From Gammaproteobacteria bacterium (GTDB lineage Bacteria > Pseudomonadota > Gammaproteobacteria > Steroidobacterales > Steroidobacteraceae), in assembly GCA_027451085.1 (NCBI GenBank), contig DAIDKA010000277.1, positions 1-5,920 on the forward strand: a stretch of DNA of 5,920 bases, given 5' to 3'. The notes beneath the pieces were generated by a model. That model had not been told where the DNA came from, did not search any database, and saw only the letters and a program-made list of their open reading frames with translations. How positions within the stretch are numbered: the first letter of the stretch is position 1; the number at the start of each line of letters is the position of its first letter. Both the position numbers and the translations under genes were made by a program. Of the stretch, positions 1-5,920 are shown piece by piece.

Positions 1-679
1 CGCTGGCGTCGGCCTGCAGCAGCCGCAACTGCGCATCGGCCGGATGCTGCTCCAGCACCGGCTCCACGGTTGTGCGCACCGCGGTGAACTGCTGGCGCGC
101 CAGCAGTATGCGGGCGAGCACCCGTGTGCCTTCGAGGTCACCGGGATGTTGTTCGAGGAAACCCTGGATGATGTGCTGTGCCATCGCCAGCTCGCCGTCG
201 ACCAGGAAACTGGTGGCCTGCAGCACCGGTGTGGGCAGCGCCATGAGCGCGGCGCGCTGCCGGGCAGCCTCGCGCGCGCCGGGGTTGTCACCCACGCTGT
301 GACACAGCCGTTCCAGCATGCCCCAGCTGGCTGGCAGGGCGGGGTTCACAGTCACGGCCTGCCGGAACGCGGTGATCGCCCCCTTGAAGTCCCCCAGCGC
401 TGACAGGCATTGACCGCGTTCCTGGTACAGGCGGCTGAAGCCCGGCTGCAGCATCTGCAGATGCTGCAGCACCTCCAGCGCTTCACGCTGGCCGTGCAGA
501 CGCTGCAGGCAGACGACCAGCAGGTACAGCACGTCGCGGTGGTCCGGCAGACGTTCTGCCAGCGCCCTGGCAGCCGCCAGCGCCTGTGCATGCTGTTTGC
601 GCTGCGCCAGCCCGTGGATACGGCTGATTTGCGCTGCGACGGCAGGAGCTTGCTGCGGGTCCGGGATTGGCGCGCTCAT
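1..679 (-). CDS. TPR-repeat protein, N-terminal part (probable TPR-sulfotransferase), truncated by window edge
   Basis: The reading frame is open from an ATG at 679 to the left edge: 226 complete codons without a stop, so the C-terminus lies outside the window. An in-frame TGA 51 bases upstream (the stop of the neighbouring gene) makes this the first ATG; no clear Shine-Dalgarno precedes it. The protein is helical with a period of about 34 residues and TPR-like units near residues 14-47, 48-81, 82-115, 116-149, 150-183 and 184-216. The clearest is the third, with G89, A94, G96, A101, F105 and N112-P113. No signal peptide is visible, so a cytoplasmic location is likely. The wording 'DVLYLL', 'FSRLYQERGQCL' and 'NPALPASW' resembles, from memory, the N-terminal half of TPR-containing sulfotransferase family proteins; the sulfotransferase domain would then lie beyond the edge. 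TPR identity is firm; sulfotransferase is inference. The gene follows the diguanylate cyclase gene on the same strand with no terminator between, suggesting co-transcription. Confidence 0.85.
   Translation of the reverse strand, partial: MSAPIPDPQQAPAVAAQISRIHGLAQRKQHAQALAAARALAERLPDHRDVLYLLVVCLQRLHGQREALEVLQHLQMLQPGFSRLYQERGQCLSALGDFKGAITAFRQAVTVNPALPASWGMLERLCHSVGDNPGAREAARQRAALMALPTPVLQATSFLVDGELAMAQHIIQGFLEQHPGDLEGTRVLARILLARQQFTAVRTTVEPVLEQHPADAQLRLLQADAS
88..107. repeat. Perfect 20-bp palindrome inside the TPR gene
   Basis: The 20 bases read identically on both strands, centred on GGCGCGCC. On the coding (minus) strand the core is codons CTG CTG GCG CGC CAG CAG (Leu-Leu-Ala-Arg-Gln-Gln, residues 192-197). 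CTG/CAG and GCG/CGC are mutually complementary codons, so the peptide order itself creates the palindrome. It may fold as a hairpin in mRNA, but no function is indicated. Confidence 0.8.
445..470. repeat. Perfect 26-bp palindrome built of three CTGCAG units, inside the TPR gene
   Basis: The 26 bases are a perfect inverted repeat with no spacer. CTGCAG occurs at 446-451, 455-460 and 464-469, giving a 9-base direct period as well. On the coding strand it reads Leu-Gln-His-Leu-Gln-Met-Leu-Gln (residues 71-78, end of the second TPR unit). CTG/CAG and CAT/ATG are complementary codon pairs, so coding of a Leu/Gln helix explains much of the symmetry. Whether it also has a DNA or RNA role is unknown. 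Confidence 0.85.
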
Positions 680-730
680 CGGCGCAATGGTGCCACGCAG
701 CCGGCGGCTACGGGTGTGTTGAACCGGGTT
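680..730. other. Short spacer between the diguanylate cyclase and TPR genes
   Basis: This 51-base gap lies between the TGA of the upstream gene and the ATG of the TPR gene. Transcribed leftward it can form a small hairpin (697-711, six pairs including one G-U, three-base loop). No U-run follows, so it does not look like an intrinsic terminator. No promoter is evident. The arrangement fits a two-gene transcript. Confidence 0.5.
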
Positions 731-3700
731 TCACGGGGGTGGTGAATCGCGCCACAGCCGTTCCAGCAGGTCCGCGAGATAGCGCCGCGAGGCCGTGCCC
801 TCCAGTGATGCCGGATTGCTGTCGCCGTGCAGGTGGAACATCACCCGGTTGCGACCCCCGGCCTTGGCTTCATACAGGGCATGATCCGCGCGGCGGATCA
901 GGTCCGCGGCGGGTTCGCCAGCCGGGTCCATCCAGGCCACCCCGATGCTGATGGTCACGTGCAGGTCCGTGCCACCGAAGCTGAAGGGGAGGTCGGCGAT
1001 GCTTTCGCGCACGCTTTCCATCAGGCGGCCGCGGTCCTCTTCGGGCACGCCGGGCATGACGATCAGGAACTCCTCGCCGCCGTAGCGACCGATGAGGTCG
1101 CGCTGCCGGAACGAGGCCCGCAGCCGCCGGGTCAGCTGCCGCAGCACCTCGTCGCCGCCGGCGTGTCCCAGGGTGTCGTTGATGAGCTTGAAGTGGTCGA
1201 CGTCCGCCAGCGCCACGGCCAGCGGGGTGCCGCTGCGGCGCGCGGTCTTGATCTCCCCGGACAACAGTTCCAGCACCGTGGCGCGGTTCCACAATCCGGT
1301 GAGCGCGTCGCGCGTCGCGCGTTCCAGCAGCCGTTCATGTTCGTGCCGCTTGCGCTCCTCTTCTGCATGCCGGCGCTGCTGGTGCCGTACCGTCAGCCTC
1401 CACAGCAGCAGCAACGCGCCAGCGGCCGCCAGTGCTTCCAGGAGGTGGAACAGGCGCGTCTGCCACCACGGCGGGGAGATGTCGAACACGAGGTGGCTGG
1501 TGGCGGAGCTGCGGTCGTGCATGGCGTCGAGCGCTATGGCCTCGAGTTCGTAATGTCCCGGGGACAGCGCCGGAATGTGGATCCTGAAGTTCTCGGTCGT
1601 GGCCCACCCGGCGGACAGTCCCAGCAGCCGGTAGCGCAGCAGGGTGCGCGGCGCGCGCTCGAAGGCGCGGGCGGAGAAGCTTACATCCAGTGCCGTGTCG
1701 GCCTGCCACGGCAGGCGCGCGCCGTCCGCGGCCAGCAGGTCGGTGCTGCCGAACTGGGCCCGGGAGATGGCAAGGGTCACCGGCTGGGAGGTCTTGCGGA
1801 TCCAGCGCTCCGGGTCCTTGATGTGGGTCAGTCCGCCGCTGGTGCCCACCCACACCGAGCCGTCGTCATCGGCGTAGAACGCGCCCTGCTCGGTGTCGCT
1901 CCAGATGATGCCGTCCTCCACCCCCATGCGGCGCCAGGTGTGGCCGTCATAAAGGCCGACGCCATTGCCGGTGTTGGCCCAGACCCAGCCCCGGTGATCG
2001 GTGCGCAGCGAGTATACGGAGACGACATTCGAGTCGAGGTTGAGCCAGTCAATGTGCGGGTGCGTGGTGCTGGCGCCGGTCATGTGCATGATCGGGCTGC
2101 CGACGCGCGAGGCCCAGATGTCCCCGTCGGGCGTGGCAGTGACGGTATCGGGCCGGATGTCCTGGCCGTTGGCCACGGTCGGCACGCGCGTGAAGCGGTT
2201 GTCGCGCAGGACGTAGAGACCGCCGGTGGTCGCCAGCCACAGCGCGCCGTCGGGCGCGCGTGCGATGTCGTCCACGCGCGGGTCGCCAGGCGGATGCTGC
2301 AGGGTCATCGCCAGGGTGCCGGTGGCGAGAGTTGCCAGGCCCATGTCCCAGGCGCTCATGAAACCCTGGCCGGGCCGGTCGAACAGCATGCTGATGGCAT
2401 TGAAATGCGGGGGCACCTTGACCTGCCGCGCCTTGCTGCTGCCGGCCGGCACCATCCACAACTGCTCGGTCTGATAGGACAACCAGTAGTTGCCATCGCT
2501 GTCCACGGCGCTGGCTGCAGCCTGCTCCTCCGGCAGGCCGTGCCAGGGGCAGGGCACCACGCGCTTGGCCGCCTCATCCAGCATGCGGCAGCCGGCGTCC
2601 GTACCCAGGATCAGCCGGTGATGGGAATCGCGCACGATGGTCCATACCGCATCCAGGGCCAGGCCCTCGTGCCGGGTCCACGACTCGATGTTGCCGTAGC
2701 CGGACCAGCGATACAGGCCGGTGCCCTGCACGCCGAGCCAGAAGTTGCCCTCGTGATCCACCACCGACTGGGTGATGGCGTGGTCCGGCAGGCCGTTGTC
2801 CGGGCCGTACTCCCGCCACTGCCCGCCGTCCAGGATGGCGAGTCCGTTGCCGGTGCGGGTGATCACGCGGTGCTGCGGGTCCATGCTCAGCATGATCAGG
2901 CGCGTGCTGCTGCCGATCAGCGGGTGCGGCGGATCGCGGCCCTTGAATCCAGCAGCGCCGCGTGCACGCATCACCAGGTGGCTTGCGCTGCGCGCCCACA
3001 GCCGGCCCCCGGTATCCTGGAGCAGTGAGAAGTACTGGCCCTCGGGGACACCGGCGCTGGTGCCGAAGTATTCGATCCGGTCGTTCTGCAGGTGACACAG
3101 GCCGTCCCCGCAACCGAACCACAGCGAGCCGTCCGCGTCCTGCAGCAGGCTGTACACGCTGCGCAGCTGGGGCTGCGTGTCCAGTTGCGCCGCCGGGAAC
3201 ATTGCCTTTTCCTGCCAGAGACCGGCACTGGTGCGGTCCAGTTCGTACAGCTGGCCGCCGCGCACGTACAGCAGCCGCGCATCCGACGGGGCCAGCAGCG
3301 GGGTATAGAGGTCGGAGCGAATCGAGCCCTTTGTGCTGGTTATCGCCTCGAATTTGCGCGCATTGCCGGAGAAAATGCCTTCATCGGTGCGCGCATAGAT
3401 CCGTCCGCCCGGACTCAGTGCCAGTGCCTGGGTGGCGTCGCGGGGCAGGCCGTAGCGCTGGTCATAGAGCATGAAGGTCGTGCCGTCGAAGCGGTACAGG
3501 CCACCGTCGGTCGCGGCCCACATGTCGCCACCGCTGTCGACCAGCAGCGCCTCCACGCTGAGGTTGTGCAGGCCCGCGTTGTGGGTCATCAACCGCAGGT
3601 TGAATTCCTGCGCTGCCGCCGTTCCCGCTCCCAGGATGGCCGACAGCGTCCAGCACAGCATAAACAGTACTCTTACGGTCCTGTTTATGCCTGTCCAGGC

Positions 3701-3754
3701 TGGTATGGAATGCTGCCTCTCGGCCGGGGATCGACGATGTGGGTGACGCTTCAT
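731..3754 (-). CDS. Membrane diguanylate cyclase with periplasmic double beta-propeller and Y_Y_Y sensor (Reg_prop-Y_Y_Y-GGDEF)
   Basis: This 1007-residue protein should make c-di-GMP from two GTP in response to a periplasmic signal. Residues 1-48 are a signal peptide (core about 27-43, likely cleavage after A46-A47-A48). Residues 50-650 carry 14 'D-x-G-x-hydrophobic-W' blade motifs; anchors are W79, Y120, L162, W212, W253, I298, W339, I382, W424, F465, W506, W547, W592 and W635. That suggests two seven-bladed Reg_prop propellers. A Y_Y_Y domain follows (about 685-758; Y708, W717, Y735), ending in PPWWQT (761-766), then one membrane helix (767-788) and a charged coiled coil (789-813). The GGDEF domain (814-975) keeps DALTGLWNR, D851 and D853 of DVDHFK, N859, D868, GGEEF (892-896) and the RxxD inhibitory site (R883-D886), so it should be active and product-inhibited. 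A TAG lies in frame upstream and this ATG is the first; its Shine-Dalgarno is weak. No EAL or receiver domain is present. The ligand is unknown. Confidence 0.95.
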   Translation of the reverse strand: MKRHPHRRSPAERQHSIPAWTGINRTVRVLFMLCWTLSAILGAGTAAAQEFNLRLMTHNAGLHNLSVEALLVDSGGDMWAATDGGLYRFDGTTFMLYDQRYGLPRDATQALALSPGGRIYARTDEGIFSGNARKFEAITSTKGSIRSDLYTPLLAPSDARLLYVRGGQLYELDRTSAGLWQEKAMFPAAQLDTQPQLRSVYSLLQDADGSLWFGCGDGLCHLQNDRIEYFGTSAGVPEGQYFSLLQDTGGRLWARSASHLVMRARGAAGFKGRDPPHPLIGSSTRLIMLSMDPQHRVITRTGNGLAILDGGQWREYGPDNGLPDHAITQSVVDHEGNFWLGVQGTGLYRWSGYGNIESWTRHEGLALDAVWTIVRDSHHRLILGTDAGCRMLDEAAKRVVPCPWHGLPEEQAAASAVDSDGNYWLSYQTEQLWMVPAGSSKARQVKVPPHFNAISMLFDRPGQGFMSAWDMGLATLATGTLAMTLQHPPGDPRVDDIARAPDGALWLATTGGLYVLRDNRFTRVPTVANGQDIRPDTVTATPDGDIWASRVGSPIMHMTGASTTHPHIDWLNLDSNVVSVYSLRTDHRGWVWANTGNGVGLYDGHTWRRMGVEDGIIWSDTEQGAFYADDDGSVWVGTSGGLTHIKDPERWIRKTSQPVTLAISRAQFGSTDLLAADGARLPWQADTALDVSFSARAFERAPRTLLRYRLLGLSAGWATTENFRIHIPALSPGHYELEAIALDAMHDRSSATSHLVFDISPPWWQTRLFHLLEALAAAGALLLLWRLTVRHQQRRHAEEERKRHEHERLLERATRDALTGLWNRATVLELLSGEIKTARRSGTPLAVALADVDHFKLINDTLGHAGGDEVLRQLTRRLRASFRQRDLIGRYGGEEFLIVMPGVPEEDRGRLMESVRESIADLPFSFGGTDLHVTISIGVAWMDPAGEPAADLIRRADHALYEAKAGGRNRVMFHLHGDSNPASLEGTASRRYLADLLERLWRDSPPP

Positions 3755-3793
3755 GGACCGGAAAACACAGGCTCCGCGACTGGAAATCTACGC

Positions 3794-3809
3794 CAAGACT
3801 AGTCAAGAC
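3794..3809. repeat. Direct repeat CAAGAC-N4-CAAGAC in the divergent promoter region
   Basis: CAAGAC occurs at 3794-3799 and 3804-3809, a 10-base period (one helical turn); the bases between complete an 8-bp palindrome, GACTAGTC (3797-3804). It lies 40-55 bases upstream of the diguanylate cyclase start codon, and one copy overlaps the TTGACT element. Such tandem half-sites can bind regulators, but six-base repeats also arise by chance. Confidence 0.3.
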
Positions 3810-3823
3810 AGCGTGGCGCGGGC

Positions 3824-3837
3824 GTGAAGGGCTTCAC
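3824..3837. repeat. Inverted repeat GTGAAG-N2-CTTCAC, possible operator
   Basis: Two perfect 6-bp arms flank a 2-base centre. The repeat is about 70 bases from the diguanylate cyclase start and about 134 bases before the chosen cyoA start, a suitable place for a dimeric regulator. I do not recognise the regulator. The same bases form a GTG that could be read as a far-upstream in-frame start for cyoA, which I consider unlikely. Confidence 0.35.
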
Positions 3838-3935
3838 TTTAGGTGTTGCGAATAGTGTGACCCGAGTGGCCTGTATCGCGTTGGTGTGGCGGTTGCCGCG
3901 TAAAAATCGTAACCTACGTAACTTCCAGGGTACGT

Positions 3936-3953
3936 GCGTCCCGCGCGTCCCGC
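3936..3953. repeat. Tandem 9-bp repeat GCGTCCCGC x2 just upstream of cyoA
   Basis: Two exact head-to-tail copies end 17 bases before the chosen cyoA ATG. A second 9-base-period pair, CGTAAC at 3908-3913 and 3917-3922, lies just before. Both fall within the probable 5' leader of the cyo mRNA. They may be slippage products or binding sites; nothing decides between these. Confidence 0.5.
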
Positions 3954-3970
3954 GTATGTTTTTGGGCGAG

Positions 3971-4885
3971 ATGCAATTGAGCTGGGAATCCATCGCACGC
4001 GTCGCACGCTCTCGCGTGCTGAAGCTTTACGGCACTGCAGCAACGGGCCTGCTCCTCACCGGCTGCAAGGGTTACGACGTCCTGGACCCCCGCGGCCCCA
4101 TCGGGTTGCAGGAGCGGCAGCTGCTGATCAACGCCACCGTGATCATGCTGGCCGTCGTCATCCCGGTCATCATCATGTCCATCGCCTTCGCCTGGCACTA
4201 CCGTGCCGGTAATCCCAAGGCCAAGCGGGATCTGGAATGGGCCTACTCCGGCCGCATCGAGTTCGTGGTGTGGGCCATCCCCGCGCTGGTGATTCTGTTC
4301 CTGGGCGGCGTGACCTGGGTCAGCACCCACGACCTCGATCCGCCGAAGCCGATCCAGTCCAAGGTGGCGCCGCTGGAAGTCGACGTCGTTTCGCTGGACT
4401 GGAAATGGCTCTTCATCTACCCCGCCGAGGGTGTTGCCAGTGTCAACAGGCTGGTGGTGCCGGTCGGCACGCCTATCCACTTCCGCATGACTTCGGCCGG
4501 CGTCATGAACACCTTCTTCATTCCGCGCCTGGGCAGCATGATCTACACCATGGCCGGCATGGAAACCCAGGTGAACCTGCTGGCTGATGAGGCGGGCACC
4601 TACCGCGGCCTGTCCGGTAATTTCAGCGGCGACGGTTTCTCGGACATGGTGTTCGACACCGACGTGCTGTCCGCCGACGACTACAGGCAGTGGGTCCAGA
4701 CCACGCACGGCGCCGGTGGCACACTGGATGCAGCGGCCTACGCGACCCTGATGCATCCGAGCGAGCACGACGCGCCCCGTACCTATGGGGCCGTGAGCCA
4801 GGCGCTGTTCGAGGGCATCCTGGCCCACCCGGGCGAGGCGCCCACGGCCGAACAGATCGCGCATTTCGCGCAACCGACCACCTGA
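3971..4885 (+). CDS. cyoA: Cytochrome bo3-type ubiquinol oxidase subunit II (lipoprotein)
   Basis: This is subunit II of the proton-pumping ubiquinol oxidase in the inner membrane. From the chosen ATG it has 304 residues (E. coli CyoA 315). A lipoprotein signal ends in L-T-G-C, with C32 the predicted lipidated residue. Two membrane helices follow (about 51-74 and 97-117), then a periplasmic cupredoxin domain with DWKW (143-146), FFIPRLGS (182-189) and MAGMETQ (194-200). Where cytochrome c oxidases carry the two CuA cysteines this protein has SGDGFSDM (219-226) with no cysteine, so it is a quinol-oxidase type. The C-terminal ARM-like part follows (from about 235), but the His/Met-rich tail of E. 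coli CyoA is absent. The start is uncertain: GGGCGAG directly abuts the 3971 ATG and sits better for a TTG at 3977; ATG 3956 and GTG 3824 are also in frame, but 3824 adds a 49-residue unconserved N-terminus. The gene is followed 21 bases later by cyoB. Confidence 0.95.
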   Translation: MQLSWESIARVARSRVLKLYGTAATGLLLTGCKGYDVLDPRGPIGLQERQLLINATVIMLAVVIPVIIMSIAFAWHYRAGNPKAKRDLEWAYSGRIEFVVWAIPALVILFLGGVTWVSTHDLDPPKPIQSKVAPLEVDVVSLDWKWLFIYPAEGVASVNRLVVPVGTPIHFRMTSAGVMNTFFIPRLGSMIYTMAGMETQVNLLADEAGTYRGLSGNFSGDGFSDMVFDTDVLSADDYRQWVQTTHGAGGTLDAAAYATLMHPSEHDAPRTYGAVSQALFEGILAHPGEAPTAEQIAHFAQPTT

Positions 4886-4906
4886 TTCAAGCGAAGTTGT
4901 AGAACC

Positions 4907-5920
4907 ATGCTGGGCAAACTGACCTGGAACGCCATCCCCTGGAACCAGCCGATCCCGCTGGTGACCTGCTGTGTCATCGTCATCGGCATCATCGCGCTGC
5001 TGGGCTTCATCACCTACATGCGGTGGTGGCCGTACCTGTGGCGGGAGTGGATCACCAGCACCGACCACAAGCGCCTCGGCGTGATGTACATGATCCTCGG
5101 CCTGGTGATGCTGATGCGCGGCTTCGCCGACGCCATCATGATGCGTGCGCAGCTGGCGCTGGCCCAGGGCGGCGCCCCGGGCTTCCTGCCGCCGGAGCAC
5201 TACGACCAGATCTTCTCCGCGCACGGCACGATCATGATCTTTTTCGTGGCCATGCCGTTCGTCATCGGCCTGATGAACTTCGCCGTGCCGCTGCAGCTGG
5301 GCGTGCGCGACGTGGCCTTCCCGGTGCTGAACTCGGTCAGCTTCTGGCTGACGGCCTCGGGCGTGCTCCTCATCAACCTGTCGCTGGGCCTCGGCGAGTT
5401 CTCCCGTACCGGCTGGCTCGCCTATCCGCCGCTGTCGGAGCTGGCCTATTCACCCGGCGTGGGCGTGGACTACTACCTGTGGGGTCTGCAGATCTCGGGC
5501 CTGGGCACGTTGCTCACCGGCATCAACTTCACCACCACCATCCTCAAGATGCGCTGCCCGGGCATGAGCTACATGCGCATGCCGGTGTTCTGCTGGACCT
5601 CGCTGGCAGCGAACCTCCTGATCGTCGCGGCCTTCCCGATCCTGACCGCCACCTTCGCAATGCTGCTGCTGGACCGCTATTGCGGCTTCCACTTCTTCAC
5701 CAATGAGCTTGGCGGCAACGCCATGATGTACGTCAACCTCATCTGGGCCTGGGGGCATCCGGAGGTCTACATCCTCATCCTCCCGGCCTTCGGTGTGTAC
5801 TCCGAGGTCATCGCGACTTTCTCGCACAAGCCGCTGTTCGGCTACCACTCGATGGTGGTGGCCACCATGGCGATCTGCGCCCTGTCCTTCCTGGTGTGGC
5901 TGCACCACTTCTTCACCATG
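4907..5920 (+). CDS. cyoB: Cytochrome bo3-type ubiquinol oxidase subunit I, N-terminal half, truncated by window edge
   Basis: This is the catalytic heme-copper subunit that reduces O2 to water with ubiquinol electrons and pumps protons. The window holds 338 codons of about 660 and ends exactly on a codon without a stop. Residue numbering matches E. coli CyoB as I recall it. The quinol site R71, D75, H98 and Q101 is present, as is H106 (low-spin heme ligand). The D-channel entrance N124, D135 and N142 is present. The WGHPEVY motif gives CuB ligand H284, E286 and Y288 (the His-Tyr cross-link pair), and H333-H334 are the other CuB ligands. The high-spin heme ligand, the second low-spin heme ligand and the K-channel lysine lie beyond the edge. 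With E286 and Y288 it is an A1-type oxidase. The ATG is 21 bases after the cyoA stop with only a weak purine stretch (GUAGA) before it, so translation may be coupled to cyoA. cyoC and cyoD are expected downstream. Confidence 0.97.
   Translation, partial: MLGKLTWNAIPWNQPIPLVTCCVIVIGIIALLGFITYMRWWPYLWREWITSTDHKRLGVMYMILGLVMLMRGFADAIMMRAQLALAQGGAPGFLPPEHYDQIFSAHGTIMIFFVAMPFVIGLMNFAVPLQLGVRDVAFPVLNSVSFWLTASGVLLINLSLGLGEFSRTGWLAYPPLSELAYSPGVGVDYYLWGLQISGLGTLLTGINFTTTILKMRCPGMSYMRMPVFCWTSLAANLLIVAAFPILTATFAMLLLDRYCGFHFFTNELGGNAMMYVNLIWAWGHPEVYILILPAFGVYSEVIATFSHKPLFGYHSMVVATMAICALSFLVWLHHFFTM

Larger units (their letters stand above)
3755..3970. promoter_or_regulatory. Divergent intergenic region between the diguanylate cyclase gene and cyoA
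   Basis: Both transcription units must start in or near this 216-base stretch unless cyoA begins earlier than chosen here. Its base composition is less GC-rich than the genes, with AT-richer patches near 3837-3856 and 3900-3912. On the minus strand TTGACT (complement of 3801-3806) resembles a -35 box, but no good -10 stands 16-18 bases away. On the plus strand TTGCGA (3846-3851) and TGTATC (3872-3877) are 20 bases apart, too far for a standard promoter. No FNR-type TTGAT-N4-ATCAA site was seen. The region contains a direct repeat, an inverted repeat and a tandem repeat, listed separately. Confidence 0.6.

Noticed and set aside
697..711. Intrinsic terminator after the diguanylate cyclase gene
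   Set aside because: The hairpin is short with a G-U pair and no U-tract follows.
1303..1323. 7-bp tandem repeat GCGCGTC (two exact copies and one with a final T)
   Set aside because: It lies in the conserved start of the GGDEF domain and encodes the family-typical E-R-A-T-R-D-A stretch, so it is coding sequence rather than a separate element.
827..3028. Very long open frame (733 codons) on the plus strand, opposite the diguanylate cyclase gene
   Set aside because: Its translation is rich in Ala, Gly, Arg, Val, Gln and His with no recognisable domain, while the minus strand carries clear propeller, Y_Y_Y and GGDEF motifs. GC-rich codon bias keeps the opposite strand open.
731..3754. Hybrid two-component system histidine kinase
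   Set aside because: The sensor half matches that family, but after the membrane helix there is a GGDEF domain and no kinase, receiver or DNA-binding domain.
3824..3970. N-terminal extension of cyoA from a GTG at 3824
   Set aside because: The extra 49 residues do not resemble CyoA, would place the lipoprotein cysteine at residue 81, and run through an inverted repeat and a tandem repeat. A leader is more likely.
3971..4885. Cytochrome c oxidase subunit II (coxB)
   Set aside because: The CuA-binding cysteines are missing, and the lipobox and the FFIPRLGS/MAGM motifs match the quinol oxidase subunit.
3914..5224. Open frame of 436 codons on the minus strand, opposite cyoA and the start of cyoB
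   Set aside because: The translation is His/Asp/Gln/Val-rich low-complexity sequence typical of antisense frames; the plus strand encodes textbook CyoA and CyoB.

Overview
The window comes from a GC-rich bacterial chromosome. It most resembles a gammaproteobacterium, perhaps a Xanthomonadales/Lysobacterales- or Nevskiales-like lineage. That view rests on a canonical cyoA-cyoB pair very close to the Escherichia coli proteins, a large periplasmic-sensor GGDEF protein, and a TPR protein of the type found in TPR-sulfotransferases. The exact taxon cannot be fixed from the sequence alone.

Layout. There are four protein genes in two divergent blocks. On the minus strand, reading right to left, a 1007-residue diguanylate cyclase (3754 down to 731) is followed 51 bases later by a TPR protein (679 down to the left edge, truncated). 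On the plus strand lie cyoA (about 3971-4885) and cyoB (4907 to the right edge, truncated). These encode subunits II and I of the cytochrome bo3-type ubiquinol oxidase; cyoC and cyoD would be expected beyond the right edge. A 216-base divergent intergenic region (3755-3970) separates the blocks. It holds several short repeats and one inverted repeat but no convincing sigma-70 promoter by eye.

Biology. The cyo genes encode a proton-pumping terminal oxidase that takes electrons from ubiquinol. The diguanylate cyclase has a signal peptide, 14 WD-like 'Reg_prop' blades with a spacing of about 43 residues (best read as two seven-bladed propellers), a Y_Y_Y domain, one membrane helix, a short charged coiled coil, and a GGDEF domain with GGEEF active site and RxxD inhibitory site intact. 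It should turn an unknown periplasmic signal into cytoplasmic c-di-GMP. The TPR gene is probably co-transcribed with it. A functional link between the c-di-GMP block and the oxidase is only suggested by their shared intergenic region.

I found no RNA genes, mobile elements, CRISPR arrays or confident terminators. The most notable points are the 14-blade sensor fused directly to GGDEF, and two long perfect DNA palindromes (20 and 26 bp) inside the TPR gene, which arise from runs of Leu/Gln codons. I see no clear sign of a wholly new system.
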